Origin: Taklimakanibacter deserti
GTDB taxonomy: Bacteria > Pseudomonadota > Alphaproteobacteria > Rhizobiales > Aestuariivirgaceae
Direction of reading: 5' to 3'
Assembly (NCBI GenBank): GCA_003574785.1
Contig: QORU01000016.1
Coordinates: 124,001-188,000, forward strand
DNA: 64,000 nucleotides
Positions 16,818-25,457 of the stretch are shown here, piece after piece. Under the pieces are notes generated by a model. That model was not told the DNA's origin. It ran no database searches and was given only the letters and a program-made list of their open reading frames with translations. Position 1 is the first letter of the stretch. Each line of letters starts with the position of its first letter. The position numbers were made by a program, and so were the translations under genes.

Positions 16818-17552
16818 ATGGCTAATGCCAAATCCAATGCGCCGGTGAAGACCGGCGCGGCACAAACCGAGATTTCGGCCGCGGAGGATGTCTCGTCCTT
16901 TCTCGAGCAGGTGAAGCGCATGCCGCCGGCCGAGAAGCGCGCCGGCGAGCGCGGCCGGCTGATCTTCGCCATGGATGCGACCATGAGCCGGCAGCCGACC
17001 TGGGACCACGCCCTGCAGATCCAGAGCGAGATGTTCCTCGAGACGGAGAGGATCGGCGGCCTCGACGTCCAACTGGTCTATTTCCGCGGCTTCAACGAGT
17101 GCCGGGCCTCCAAATGGGCGAGCGAGCCTTCCGCTTTGGCGCGGATGATGACCGGTGTCGACTGCCGGGGCGGCAACACCCAGATCGGCAAGGTGCTGAG
17201 CCACATCCGCCGCGCCGCAAGCGAAGGCCGGATCAATGCGGCGGTCTATGTCGGCGACGCCATGGAGGAGAATGTCGACAGCCTGTGCCAGACGGCGGGC
17301 GAGATCGGGCTTCTCAACGTGCCGCTCTTCATGTTCCAAGAAGGCAATGACGGCGTGACCCGCGAGGCCTATCGCGAGATCGCGCGATTGACGCGCGGCG
17401 CCTATTTCCGTCTCGATGCCGCCTCCGCAAGGCAGCTGCGCGAGCTCCTGGCCGCGGTCGCGGTCTATGCCGCGGGCGGGCGCCAGGCGCTGGCCGACCA
17501 TTCGAAAGAGAAGGGGGGAACCGCTCGCCTTCTCCTCGAACAATTGCGATAA
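16818..17552 (+). CDS. von Willebrand factor A domain protein
   Basis: A 244-residue soluble protein. After a low-complexity lead of about 50 residues it has a vWA fold. The MIDAS-like first motif is D-A-T-M-S in FAMDATMSRQ, followed by GGNTQIGKVL (the Thr motif) and VYVGDAMEEN (the Asp motif). Such domains bind a divalent metal and mediate protein contacts, often with AAA+ ATPases or chaperones. I chose ATG 16818 because GGAGGG lies 8 bases before it. The J-domain gene starts 6 bases after the stop, which suggests the two proteins work together. Confidence 0.8.
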   Translation: MANAKSNAPVKTGAAQTEISAAEDVSSFLEQVKRMPPAEKRAGERGRLIFAMDATMSRQPTWDHALQIQSEMFLETERIGGLDVQLVYFRGFNECRASKWASEPSALARMMTGVDCRGGNTQIGKVLSHIRRAASEGRINAAVYVGDAMEENVDSLCQTAGEIGLLNVPLFMFQEGNDGVTREAYREIARLTRGAYFRLDAASARQLRELLAAVAVYAAGGRQALADHSKEKGGTARLLLEQLR

Positions 17553-17558
17553 TCGCCT

Positions 17559-18251
17559 ATGCTAAATCTCGTGATTGCGCTGGTGATCGCTTTCGGCGGC
17601 TATTGGCTGTTGCGCCAGTTCGTCTCGACACCGGCCACCCAGGTCGCGGGCGTCGCCCGCAAGGCGGGCGGCTTCGCCCTCATCGCCATAGCCGGCTTCC
17701 TCACTTTGCGCGGCGCCTTCAACGCCGCCATCCCGCTTTTCGTGCTGGGCGTGGGGCTGCTCGGAAAATCCGGCCTGTTCCCCGGCGGCTTTCCCTGGGA
17801 ACGGAAATCGGCCGGCCAGCGCTCGCGTGTCGCGACGAGCCTGCTCGCCATGGAACTCGATCACGATACCGGGCGCATGGAGGGAACCGTGCTGGCCGGG
17901 CCGCTCAAGGGCCGCCTCCTATCCTCGCTGAGCAATGACGAGTTGAAAGCGCTTCATCAGCAATGCACCGCCGTCAGAGACCAGAGCCGGCCCTTGCTCG
18001 AAGCCTGGCTCGACCGCAGCAAGGCGGGTTGGCGCGAGGCCTGGAACACGGGGCCGGGCAATGGCTCGGCCACATTGTCGGGCAAGATGAGCCGGGCCGA
18101 GGCTCTGGCCGTGCTGGGTCTGAAGGAGGGCGCCACACCGGATGACATCCGTGCCGCGCATCGCCGGCTGATGAAGGAGTTCCATCCCGACCGCGGCGGC
18201 TCGGATTATCTCGCCGCCAAGATCAACCAGGCGAAGGACGTGCTGCTTTAG
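17559..18251 (+). CDS. membrane protein with C-terminal J domain (DnaJ-like)
   Basis: A 230-residue protein with hydrophobic segments near residues 2-18 and 35-75, a soluble middle part, and a C-terminal J domain from about residue 168. The J domain has the required HPD motif in FHPDRGGSDYLA. It would tether DnaK to the inner membrane, like TIM14/DjlA-type co-chaperones. The J domain ends almost at the C-terminus, as in TIM14-like proteins. It begins 6 bases after the vWA gene and its end overlaps the convergent carboxypeptidase gene by 4 bases. Confidence 0.87.
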   Translation: MLNLVIALVIAFGGYWLLRQFVSTPATQVAGVARKAGGFALIAIAGFLTLRGAFNAAIPLFVLGVGLLGKSGLFPGGFPWERKSAGQRSRVATSLLAMELDHDTGRMEGTVLAGPLKGRLLSSLSNDELKALHQQCTAVRDQSRPLLEAWLDRSKAGWREAWNTGPGNGSATLSGKMSRAEALAVLGLKEGATPDDIRAAHRRLMKEFHPDRGGSDYLAAKINQAKDVLL

Positions 18252-19744
18252 CCTTCCGGTGCCAGCGTCGCGCAGTCGACGCCCTTGCGCGACAGCGTCC
18301 TGCAGGCGCGCTTGGCGGTGCTGGCGCTGAAGCCTGACATGCGGGCGCGGAACACCGTCTCCTCGCCCTTCTTCACCTCGACGGTGAAGGCCTGCTTCTT
18401 GGCGAAGAGCTTGGGACTCACTTTACGCGCCTTGTAGAGGGCGTCCTGGGCCGCCTCTTTCGTCGGATAGGCGCCGAGCTGGATGTTCCAGGTGGACGAG
18501 ACCGAGGCGACGATGACCTGGCCGCCTGACGTGTCGCCGGGCTTTTTGACCTTGAAGGGCAGGTCGGCCGGCAGAGAGGCGCCGACCGGCGCCACCGAGG
18601 CGAGTTGCTGCGGTTGGCTGTCGGGATTGGCGACCTCGCCGGAGACGCGGGCAAGGTCGGCCTGATCGGCATTCACCGTGGCATATGTCGTGCCCGGCAG
18701 GTTGGCGGCGGTCTCGGCCTGTTCCGCCAGTTCCTCATTGTCGAAACCGGCCGTATCGCCCTCAGGCTCCGCCGCCTGGTCAGGCGCCTTGCCGGTGCGC
18801 CGCGTCTTCACACGCTTGGCGATCGCTTCCTGATCGGGTTCGTCGGTCTCGGCGACCTTCACTTCCGTTTCGGTCAGGCGCGGGCTCGTGCCTTCGACGG
18901 CGGAAGCGAGCGTGGCACCACCGGTGCATTTGGGGAACGCCTTGTTGAGCATCGCGATCATGTAATTGTCGCGGGCGCGCCCCGTGCGGCCGCCCATGAC
19001 GACGCCGATGATGCGCTTGTCGCCGCGCCGGGCCGAGGTCGTGAGATTGAAGCCGGACGCCCTGATATAGCCGGTCTTGATGCCGTCGGTGCCTTCGAAA
19101 CGGCGGAGCAGCCGGTTATGGGTGCGGATCGTGCGCTTGCCGAACTGGAACGAGCTGGTGCGGAAATAGGGATAATATTGCGGGAAGTCGCGCTGCACCC
19201 TGAGGCTCAGGGTGGCCATGTCGCGCGCCGTCGTGACCTGCTTGGGATCGGGGAGCCCGGAGGCGTTGCGGAACGTGGTGCGCGACATGCCGAGCTGCCG
19301 CGCCGTCTCGGTCATGCGCCGGGCGAAAGCGGATTCGCTGCCTTCGATGTGCTCGCCCACCGCCACCGCCACGTCATTGGCCGAGAGCGTGATGAGCGCC
19401 TTGATCGCGTCTCCGACGCTGACCGTCTGGCCGGCTTTGACGCCGAGCTTGGTCGGCGGCCGGCCGGCGGCATAGCGCGAGACCGTGATGCGGCTATCGA
19501 GGGTGAGGCGGCCCGCCTTCATTTCCTGGAACAGGATATAGAGCGTCATCACCTTGGTGAGGGAAGCGGGATGGCGCAGTCCGTCGGCATCGCTCGAGAA
19601 CAGGATGTCGCCGGTCCTCGCGTCAACCGCGAGGGCTGAGAACTTGGCCCTGGCCGCCGCCGGATCGATGCCACCTGCGCTCACGGCAAGAACCAGCGCG
19701 AGGCTGACCATCATGCGGCGAAGGGCAGTCAACAGCATCTTCAA
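18248..19744 (-). CDS. D-alanyl-D-alanine carboxypeptidase with C-terminal SPOR domain
   Basis: A 498-residue low-molecular-weight penicillin-binding protein. A signal peptide covers about residues 1-32. The active site has Ser61-x-x-Lys64 (PASLTKVM), Ser121-x-Asn123 (SAND) and Lys223-Thr-Gly225 (IKTGY). A long low-complexity linker (about 290-410) leads to a SPOR domain (about 415-498) that binds denuded septal glycan. It trims the terminal D-Ala from peptidoglycan stem peptides, here probably at the division site. The second carboxypeptidase gene of this window (57921-59087) lacks SPOR, so the two may divide the work between septum and side wall. Confidence 0.92.
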   Translation of the reverse strand: MKMLLTALRRMMVSLALVLAVSAGGIDPAAARAKFSALAVDARTGDILFSSDADGLRHPASLTKVMTLYILFQEMKAGRLTLDSRITVSRYAAGRPPTKLGVKAGQTVSVGDAIKALITLSANDVAVAVGEHIEGSESAFARRMTETARQLGMSRTTFRNASGLPDPKQVTTARDMATLSLRVQRDFPQYYPYFRTSSFQFGKRTIRTHNRLLRRFEGTDGIKTGYIRASGFNLTTSARRGDKRIIGVVMGGRTGRARDNYMIAMLNKAFPKCTGGATLASAVEGTSPRLTETEVKVAETDEPDQEAIAKRVKTRRTGKAPDQAAEPEGDTAGFDNEELAEQAETAANLPGTTYATVNADQADLARVSGEVANPDSQPQQLASVAPVGASLPADLPFKVKKPGDTSGGQVIVASVSSTWNIQLGAYPTKEAAQDALYKARKVSPKLFAKKQAFTVEVKKGEETVFRARMSGFSASTAKRACRTLSRKGVDCATLAPEG

Positions 19745-19911
19745 TTCCCCTGAGGCGGATCGAGTCCGCTCCCTTTACCCATTCTTACATTACTCGGCGA
19801 TGAAAATCGGATGAATTTTCATACCGTCAACTTTCGGCTTTTAATCCTAGTCCGGTCGCAGCCGATTGCCGGAGGCGATTTTCGCTCCGTCGTGCTTACT
19901 ATTTTGTAAAA

Positions 19912-19987
19912 CTGCAAAATTTCGCAGCTAGGATAAAATTGTGCACTGCAAAATAAATCTTGACACTCATTGTGCACTGCATATATT
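19912..19987 (+). promoter_or_regulatory. phasin promoter with repeated TTGTGCACTGCA operators
   Basis: The AT-rich region before the phasin gene contains two exact copies of TTGTGCACTGCA, at 19939-19950 and 19970-19981. The second copy fills the spacer of a likely promoter, TTGACA (19960-19965), 16 bases, TATATT (19982-19987). A related CTGC-N8-GCAG palindrome lies at 19912-19927. PHB-sensing repressors of the PhaR family are known to bind CTGC/GCAG-type sites before phasin genes, so these are candidate PhaR operators. That assignment is inference. The phasin RBS, AGGAGA, is at 20027-20032. Confidence 0.6.
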
Positions 19988-20040
19988 GCCCTGCATCAAA
20001 GTTGAGTAACTGACCCCATTCACCCCAGGAGATTTCCTCA

Positions 20041-20385
20041 ATGATCAAGTCGTTCGAAGATTTCCAGTCTTTCGGCAAGGACAGCGTCGACACCTATGTC
20101 GCTTCCGCCACCGCCTTAAGCAAGGGCTTCCAGACGATCACGGCCGAAGCCGTCGATTTCTCGCGCAAGTCCTTCGAGCGCGGCACTGAAGCCTTCGAGA
20201 AGGCGTCCTCGGCCAAGTCCTTCGACAAGGCTCTCGAGGTCCAGCAGGCCTATGCCAAGGAGGCCTATGAGGCGTTCCTCGGCCAGATGAACAAGTTCGG
20301 CGAGCTCTATCTCGCCGCCGCCAAGGAAGCTTATAAGCCCTTCGAGACGAAGCTCTCGGGCGTTGCGCCGAAAGTGACAAAGTAA
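20041..20385 (+). CDS. phasin family protein
   Basis: A 114-residue, helix-rich protein with amphipathic segments and many Ala, Lys, Glu and Phe residues, for example KSFERGTEAFEKASSAKSF and YAKEAYEAFLGQMNKFGELY. This matches alphaproteobacterial phasins, which coat polyhydroxyalkanoate granules and control their size. It has a strong AGGAGA ribosome site, its own promoter and a strong terminator, which fits a highly expressed single gene. No PHA synthase gene is in the window. Confidence 0.88.
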   Translation: MIKSFEDFQSFGKDSVDTYVASATALSKGFQTITAEAVDFSRKSFERGTEAFEKASSAKSFDKALEVQQAYAKEAYEAFLGQMNKFGELYLAAAKEAYKPFETKLSGVAPKVTK

Positions 20386-20413
20386 GTCTGGATTTCAGTC
20401 TAGGCTTTTTGAG

Positions 20414-20446
20414 CCCGGGGACGCTCGTCTCCGGGTTTTTCTTTTC
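20414..20446 (+). terminator. Rho-independent terminator after the phasin gene
   Basis: A GC-rich 9-bp stem (CCCGGGGAC and GTCTCCGGG, one G-U pair) with a 4-base loop GCTC is followed by the tract TTTTTCTTTT. It lies 28 bases after the phasin stop codon. Confidence 0.85.
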
Positions 20447-20462
20447 AAGGCGCAGGCTTTAT

Positions 20463-20487
20463 CCCGAAAAGTCTGCAACTTTTCGGG
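20463..20487. repeat. short palindrome CCCGAAAAGT / ACTTTTCGGG
   Basis: A perfect 10-bp inverted repeat with a 5-base loop (CTGCA) lies between the phasin terminator and clpS. It resembles the CCGAAAA/TTTTCGG arms of intergenic repeats common in Hyphomicrobiales, and shares the GGAAAAG/CTTTTCC theme of the element at 34817. It could be a repeat remnant or a weak second hairpin. It has no T-run. Confidence 0.5.
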
Positions 20488-20644
20488 AGCCCGCTTTTGT
20501 GACGGTCCGCTGCCGAAAAATGCGGCCAATTGGTCTGTTTTTGGCTCCTCTCGGCAAGCCATGCGTCAGATTTGAAGGCGTGACGCAAAATCGCCGCCTT
20601 TAACCTCTCCCATTTGACCCCATAGCGCATATATAATTGATCTC

Positions 20645-20968
20645 ATGGCCCAGCGAGACTCGAAACACGACAACGGACAGACGGGCGTCATCACCAGGAC
20701 GCAGCCCAAGACGAAGAAGCCGTCGCTCTACAAGGTCCTGCTTCTGAATGACGACTACACGCCCATGGAGTTCGTCATCGTCGTGCTGGAACGGTTCTTC
20801 AATAAGGGCAGGGACGAGGCCACCCGCATCATGCTGCATGTCCACCAGAAAGGGGTCGGCGTGTGCGGGGTATACACATTCGAGATAGCGGAAACCAAGG
20901 TCACGCAGGTCATGGACTTTGCACGCAAGCACCAACATCCGCTACAATGCACTATGGAAAAGGAATAG
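20645..20968 (+). CDS. clpS: ATP-dependent Clp protease adaptor ClpS
   Basis: A 107-residue N-recognin. After a disordered N-terminal tail of about 27 residues it has the core [18 protein letters not shown] that forms the N-degron pocket (Asn-Asp-Asp and Met), and MLHVHQKG with the conserved His. It delivers substrates with bulky N-terminal residues to ClpAP. The clpA gene follows 12 bases downstream, the usual arrangement. Confidence 0.97.
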   Translation: MAQRDSKHDNGQTGVITRTQPKTKKPSLYKVLLLNDDYTPMEFVIVVLERFFNKGRDEATRIMLHVHQKGVGVCGVYTFEIAETKVTQVMDFARKHQHPLQCTMEKE

Positions 20969-20980
20969 GAGCTCAAGAGG

Positions 20981-23383
20981 GTGCCCACATTCTCCCGCAG
21001 TCTAGAGAAGGCTCTCCATCGCGCGCTCGCCATCGCCAATGAGCGTAGCCACGAATATGCGACGCTGGAGCATCTGCTTCTCGCTTTGACCGACGACAAG
21101 GACGCCGCTGCCGTCATGCGCGCCTGCAGCGTCGACATCAATATTTTGCGCCGCAATCTCGAGAGCTATATCGACAACGAGCTCGCCAATCTCATCGTCG
21201 ACAATGTCAAGGAATCGAAGCCGACCGCGGGCTTCCAGCGCGTCATCCAGCGCGCCGTGATCCATGTCCAGTCCTCGGGGCGCGACGAGGTGACCGGCGC
21301 CAACGTGCTGGTCGCCATCTTCGCCGAGCGCGAGAGCCACGCCGCCTATTTCCTGCAGGAGCAGGACATGACCCGCTACGACGCGGTCAATTACATCTCG
21401 CACGGCATCGCCAAGCGTGCCGGCCTTTCGGATTCGCGGCCTGCCCGCGGGGTCGAGCAGGACCAGCAGAACGGCGAGGGCGAGACCGGCGAAGGCAAGA
21501 AGAAGAACGAAGCCGATGCGCTCGAGGCCTATTGCGTCGACCTCAACAAGAAGGCGGCCGAAGGCCATGTCGATCCCCTGATCGGGCGCGAGCAGGAGGT
21601 CAACCGCACCATTCAGATCCTATGCCGGCGGCAGAAGAACAATCCGCTCTTCGTCGGCGACCCGGGTGTCGGCAAGACGGCGATCGCCGAAGGTCTGGCG
21701 CGCCGTATCGTCAACAATGAAGTTCCCGACGTGCTGAAGGATTGCACCATCTATCAGCTCGACATGGGCGCACTCCTTGCCGGCACGCGCTATCGCGGCG
21801 ATTTCGAGGAGCGTCTCAAGGCGGTGATCAAGGAGATCGAGCGCCAGCCGGGCGCCATCATGTTCATCGACGAGATCCACACGGTGATCGGGGCGGGCGC
21901 CACCTCGGGCGGCGCCATGGACGCCTCCAACCTGTTGAAGCCGGCGCTCGCCGGCGGCAACCTGCGCTGCATCGGCTCGACGACCTACAAGGAATACCGC
22001 CAGCATTTCGAGAAGGACAGGGCGCTGGTGCGCCGCTTCCAGAAGATCGACGTGAACGAGCCCTCGGTCGAGGATGCGGTGAAGATCCTGAAAGGCCTCA
22101 AGCCTTATTTCGAGGAGTTCCACAAGGTCCGCTACACCGACGACGCCATCGAGACGGCGGTGCAGCTCTCGGCGCGCTACATGAGCGACCGCAAGCTTCC
22201 CGACAAGGCGATCGACGTCATCGACGAGACCGGCGCCTCGCTGATGCTTCTGCCCGAGAACAAGCGCAAGACGGTGATCGGGGTTCCCGAGATCGAGGAA
22301 ACCGTCGCCACCATGGCGCGCATCCCACAGAAGACCGTGTCCAAGGACGACGCGACGGTCTTGCGCGAGCTCGACAAGGAATTGAAGCGCATGGTCTTCG
22401 GCCAGGACAAGGCCATTGGGGCGCTGGCGGGCGCCATCAAGCTCGCCCGCGCCGGCCTGCGCGAGCCAGAGAAGCCGATCGGCTGCTACCTGTTCTCAGG
22501 CCCGACCGGCGTCGGCAAGACCGAGGTTGCCAAGCGCCTCGCCGACGTCCTGGGCGTCAAGCTCATACGCTTCGACATGTCGGAATATATGGAACGCCAT
22601 TCGGTCTCGCGCCTGATCGGCGCGCCTCCGGGCTATGTCGGCTTCGACCAGGGCGGCCTCCTGACCGACGGCGTCGACCAGAACCCCTATTGCGTGCTGC
22701 TGCTCGACGAGATCGAGAAGGCGCATCCCGATCTGTTCAACATCCTCCTGCAGGTGATGGATCACGGCAAGCTCACCGACCATAACGGCAAGACGGTCGA
22801 GTTCCGCAACACGATCCTGATCATGACCACCAATGCGGGCGCCCAGGATCTGGCCAAGGCCGCCTTCGGCTTCACCCGCACGGTGCGCGAAGGCGACGAC
22901 CAGGAAGCGATCAACCGGATGTTCTCGCCCGAGTTCCGCAACCGGCTCGATGCCACCATCGCCTTCGACCACTTGCCGCCCGAAGTCGTGCGCAAGGTCG
23001 TCGAGAAATTCGTCCTCCAGCTCGAGGCGCAGCTCTCCGAGCGCCAGGTCAATATCGAGCTCTCCGAGGAAGCGGGGAACTGGCTGGCCGAGAAGGGCTA
23101 CGACCAGCAGATGGGTGCTCGTCCGCTGGCGCGCATCATCCAGGAATATGTCAAGAAGCCGCTCGCCGACGAGGTCCTGTTCGGCAAGCTGGCCAAGGGC
23201 GGCACGGTACGCGTGCTCTTTGAGAAGGGCGAGGACGGCGAAGGCAAACTGCACTTCCAGTATCTCGGCCGCGACGAGGAGAAAGCCTTGCCCAAGCCTC
23301 CCGACCGCAAGGCGCTGACCCAGCGCAAGTCGGGCACGCCCCGGCCGCGCAAGACACCGAAGAAGAAAGAAAAGCTGAATTGA
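20981..23383 (+). CDS. clpA: ATP-dependent Clp protease ATP-binding subunit ClpA
   Basis: An 800-residue AAA+ unfoldase that feeds proteins into ClpP. It has the N-terminal repeat domain (about residues 1-145), a first ATPase module with [13 protein letters not shown] near residue 226 and [12 protein letters not shown], and a second with [13 protein letters not shown] near residue 505 and [12 protein letters not shown]. The start is GTG at 20981, 12 bases after clpS. A lysine-rich tail ends the protein. A terminator follows 19 bases after the stop. Confidence 0.97.
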   Translation: MPTFSRSLEKALHRALAIANERSHEYATLEHLLLALTDDKDAAAVMRACSVDINILRRNLESYIDNELANLIVDNVKESKPTAGFQRVIQRAVIHVQSSGRDEVTGANVLVAIFAERESHAAYFLQEQDMTRYDAVNYISHGIAKRAGLSDSRPARGVEQDQQNGEGETGEGKKKNEADALEAYCVDLNKKAAEGHVDPLIGREQEVNRTIQILCRRQKNNPLFVGDPGVGKTAIAEGLARRIVNNEVPDVLKDCTIYQLDMGALLAGTRYRGDFEERLKAVIKEIERQPGAIMFIDEIHTVIGAGATSGGAMDASNLLKPALAGGNLRCIGSTTYKEYRQHFEKDRALVRRFQKIDVNEPSVEDAVKILKGLKPYFEEFHKVRYTDDAIETAVQLSARYMSDRKLPDKAIDVIDETGASLMLLPENKRKTVIGVPEIEETVATMARIPQKTVSKDDATVLRELDKELKRMVFGQDKAIGALAGAIKLARAGLREPEKPIGCYLFSGPTGVGKTEVAKRLADVLGVKLIRFDMSEYMERHSVSRLIGAPPGYVGFDQGGLLTDGVDQNPYCVLLLDEIEKAHPDLFNILLQVMDHGKLTDHNGKTVEFRNTILIMTTNAGAQDLAKAAFGFTRTVREGDDQEAINRMFSPEFRNRLDATIAFDHLPPEVVRKVVEKFVLQLEAQLSERQVNIELSEEAGNWLAEKGYDQQMGARPLARIIQEYVKKPLADEVLFGKLAKGGTVRVLFEKGEDGEGKLHFQYLGRDEEKALPKPPDRKALTQRKSGTPRPRKTPKKKEKLN

Positions 23384-23401
23384 ACTGAAAGCTCTGAAAA
23401 A

Positions 23402-23439
23402 AGCCTCTGGCGAAGCTTTCGCCGGGGGCTTTGTTGTTT
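23402..23439 (+). terminator. terminator of clpS-clpA
   Basis: A 13-bp stem from 23402 to 23430 (AGCCTCTGGCGAA with TTCGCCGGGGGCT, two G-U pairs) has a 3-base loop and is followed by TTGTTGTTT. It starts 18 bases after the clpA stop. Confidence 0.85.
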
Positions 23440-23582
23440 CAGCAAAGGCCAGCAGACGGGAGTTGGCCGTGCCATCAGCGACCGTAAATTAGGCCGTGAA
23501 CCCATGTCAAAGGTATAAATGGTGGCCGTCGCTAGTTCCCGGCGCTGACACATGCTTGTCAGCTTGAGTTGCCAGATCGATG
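23440..23582. other. gene-free stretch between clpA terminator and small leftward genes
   Basis: I see no gene, promoter or strong hairpin here. It marks the boundary between the clp operon and a group of small genes that read leftward up to 25721. Confidence 0.4.
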
Positions 23583-23792
23583 CTAGTCTGGCGGAGGCTC
23601 AGTAATCAGCGGCGCCGGATGTCCGTCATCGCAAACACAGCTACCCCTCTTCCCACCCTCGGGGTCCGGCACGTAGGCATAGAGACGGCATTTGTTGCAG
23701 ACAATCCATTGCCGTTGCGGGTCACCATCCTTCAACCACTCGTGTCGACAGCCAAAACCCGAGATCACCAGCCGGAGAAGAGTGTTGAACAT
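23583..23792 (-). CDS. small zinc-binding-like hypothetical protein
   Basis: A 69-residue protein with a hydrophobic start (MFNTLLRLVISGF), then a Cys/His-rich middle: GCRHEW, VCNKCRLYAY and SCVCDDGH. The C-x2-C pair and further Cys/His residues suggest a zinc knuckle. A GGGGA sequence lies a few bases before the ATG. It begins about 21 bases after the stop of the next small protein gene (23814-24140), which is also Cys-rich, so the two may form an operon. I do not recognise the family. Confidence 0.5.
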   Translation of the reverse strand: MFNTLLRLVISGFGCRHEWLKDGDPQRQWIVCNKCRLYAYVPDPEGGKRGSCVCDDGHPAPLITEPPPD

Positions 23793-23813
23793 CTGTTCCC
23801 CGCCATAATCGGT

Positions 23814-24140
23814 TCAGGGATACTCTGCCCCGCACTGGGCACACTGATAGCTTTCGGGTTTGGCGCCCGGTCGAAGAAGAGAGATTTCCCCCCGGACGAT
23901 CCAGCAATGAGGACACTTCGGGTCGGCATCGCTATAAGGCCGATAACCGGCAAAGCGCATCAGCGCCTGGCCACAATTTTCAGCCTCGGACCGAATTTCC
24001 TCGAGTTCGGCTCTTTCAGCATCGCTAATGCTCCTGCGACCCTCAAGCCGTCCGATCTCGGCGGATAGTTCTACGCGGCGAACAGTTTGGCTGCTCGCTA
24101 GTTTCGCGGCCTTTGTGAGTAGCAAACCGGGGAGTTTCAT
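23814..24140 (-). CDS. hypothetical protein with C-terminal zinc ribbon
   Basis: A 108-residue protein. The N-terminal two thirds are helical and charged (SDAERAELEEIRSEAE). The C-terminal part has two C-x2-C knuckles: KCPHCWI and QCAQCGAEYP, about 30 residues apart, which is a classic zinc ribbon. It may bind nucleic acid or protein. The start at 24140 has only a weak ribosome site. Function is unknown, and base composition looks slightly less GC-rich than neighbouring core genes. Confidence 0.5.
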   Translation of the reverse strand: MKLPGLLLTKAAKLASSQTVRRVELSAEIGRLEGRRSISDAERAELEEIRSEAENCGQALMRFAGYRPYSDADPKCPHCWIVRGEISLLRPGAKPESYQCAQCGAEYP

Positions 24141-24243
24141 GATTTCACGTTGGAATGAACAGGCCCGCCGCCCTCAGAAGCGACGGCTGGCCCGACTCCT
24201 GTGCTGCTTACCGGGGGCGATCTACGGACAGCAATTGGGTTGA

Positions 24244-24570
24244 TCAAAGAATATCGCTCTGTCTCATCAATCGCCGATAAGACGGCGTGCGCTTCATTCC
24301 CTTGCGAGCGCTCTCATCCAGCTCCTTGAGCGCATCCATAATGTCGTCGAAGGTAACCGTTGCGCCGGCGGGTGATCTTCGCAAGCCCGGGGTGGCTTCG
24401 ACTGCACATGCGTCAGAGGCCCAGGACGCCAGGATGGCCCGCTTTTCGTTTATCGTCAGATCCAGGTCGCAAACGACCTCTTGCGGATGTGAGAATGCGT
24501 CAGCTGGCTCCAGGATGTCGTCCAGGTTCAGCTCGCACGGTATCCTTCGGGCGGAAACAAACCCTCGCAT
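24244..24570 (-). CDS. conserved hypothetical protein paired with Hsp20
   Basis: A 108-residue protein with the segment PQEVVCDLDLTINEKRAILA followed by SWASDACAVE and a helical C-terminus (FDDIMDALKELDE). I have seen this type next to small heat-shock genes in rhizobia, but it has no assigned function. It starts 12 bases after the Hsp20 stop codon and so should be on the same heat-regulated transcript. Confidence 0.7.
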   Translation of the reverse strand: MRGFVSARRIPCELNLDDILEPADAFSHPQEVVCDLDLTINEKRAILASWASDACAVEATPGLRRSPAGATVTFDDIMDALKELDESARKGMKRTPSYRRLMRQSDIL

Positions 24571-24582
24571 AGCCGCCCTCCC

Positions 24583-25023
24583 TCAATTGATGAGTTTGGC
24601 TGAGGCTCCGCCGTTTATTGCTATTTTTCGTGGCTTCGCCGCTTCTGGAACATCCTGGTGAAGTTCGATTTCGAGAATGCCGTTTTCATAGGCGGCGCCT
24701 CGCACTTCGACATGATCAGCCAGGCTGAATTGCCGCTCGAAACTTCGGGCAGATATGCCTTCGTACAAATACTGCCGCTTTTCGTCGGTCTTCTTGTGAC
24801 CCGAGACGGTCACGAGGTTCTGCTTGGCGGTGATGGCCAGTTCATCCTCCGAGAAGCCAGCGAGAGCCAGGCGGATTGCGTAGGTCGAATCGTCCTTGCG
24901 AACGATATCGTAGGGCGGAAAGCCGCCTTCCTCGTTGAATCTTTGGGCTTCGTTGATGAGATTGAAGAGAGGTTCAAAGCCAACGCTTGAACGGGAGAAA
25001 GTTGAGAAGTCGTAGTTGCGCAT
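24583..25023 (-). CDS. small heat-shock protein, Hsp20/IbpA family
   Basis: A 146-residue alpha-crystallin-domain chaperone. It starts MRNYDFSTFSRSSVGF, typical of IbpA-like proteins. The domain (about residues 35-125) has YAIRLALAGFSEDELAI, the G-x-L-type motif in ENGILEIELH, and a C-terminal PRKIAI tail (I-x-I-like) for oligomer contacts. It holds unfolded proteins for DnaK and ClpB. I chose ATG 25023 because GGAGG lies 8 bases upstream. The leader before it looks like a ROSE RNA thermometer. Confidence 0.92.
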   Translation of the reverse strand: MRNYDFSTFSRSSVGFEPLFNLINEAQRFNEEGGFPPYDIVRKDDSTYAIRLALAGFSEDELAITAKQNLVTVSGHKKTDEKRQYLYEGISARSFERQFSLADHVEVRGAAYENGILEIELHQDVPEAAKPRKIAINGGASAKLIN

Positions 25024-25115
25024 AGCCACATCCTCCATTGAGCAACATGGGTACGAGCAGCGCATCGGGATTAACGCCGATGCCCGCACCGGATCTGAAT
25101 ACCCCTACGACCCGG
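25024..25115 (-). promoter_or_regulatory. ROSE-like RNA thermometer in the hsp20 5' leader
   Basis: On the minus strand three hairpins precede the gene. The upstream one pairs CCGGGTC with GATCCGG (25109-25115 and 25089-25095). The middle one pairs GCATCGG with CCGATGC (25077-25083 and 25062-25068). The last contains TTGCT (25041-25045), a CAAT loop and GGAGGA (25031-25036), so the ribosome site is paired with a UUGCU element just before the ATG. UYGCU opposite the Shine-Dalgarno is the hallmark of ROSE elements before rhizobial small heat-shock genes, which melt on heating. Confidence 0.75.
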
Positions 25116-25457
25116 CGAAATTTGATCTAGTTTTGGCTGGCCTGCCTTCAAGACCCCCAAGCAGAAAAATTTTTGTCAGGTCGTCCGCAGCCGTACCCCG
25201 ACGGCGCCCCCGTTCTCGGGGATGAACTGGACGCCTGCCGTTTCCAGATACCGCCGCGGCGCCCGAGTGCCAGGTCTCGGTCGCGACGAGGAGAAAGCCC
25301 TACCGTAGGTTTTGTCCTTAACCCGTTGATTATCAATCCAAAAATATTCCGCCCGATCATGACCAAGCCGGCTTCGTCGCGACTCCGGAAGGCCGGGGCA
25401 CCGGCTGAGTAGTCGACCGGGATGCCGTCATTTGCCGACAACGTCTCGCGCACAAGC
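25116..25457. other. gene-poor stretch between hsp20 leader and AbrB-type gene
   Basis: About 340 bases with no supported gene. It should contain the hsp20 promoter on the minus strand. Minus-strand frames after the AbrB-type gene show no PIN-domain or MazF start, so a partner toxin is absent or eroded. I see no CIRCE inverted repeat. Confidence 0.4.

Noticed and set aside
25148..25453. A minus-strand frame directly after the AbrB-type gene as its toxin
   Set aside because: It has no PIN or MazF motif and includes basic, Ser-rich chance sequence; it also lacks a ribosome site.
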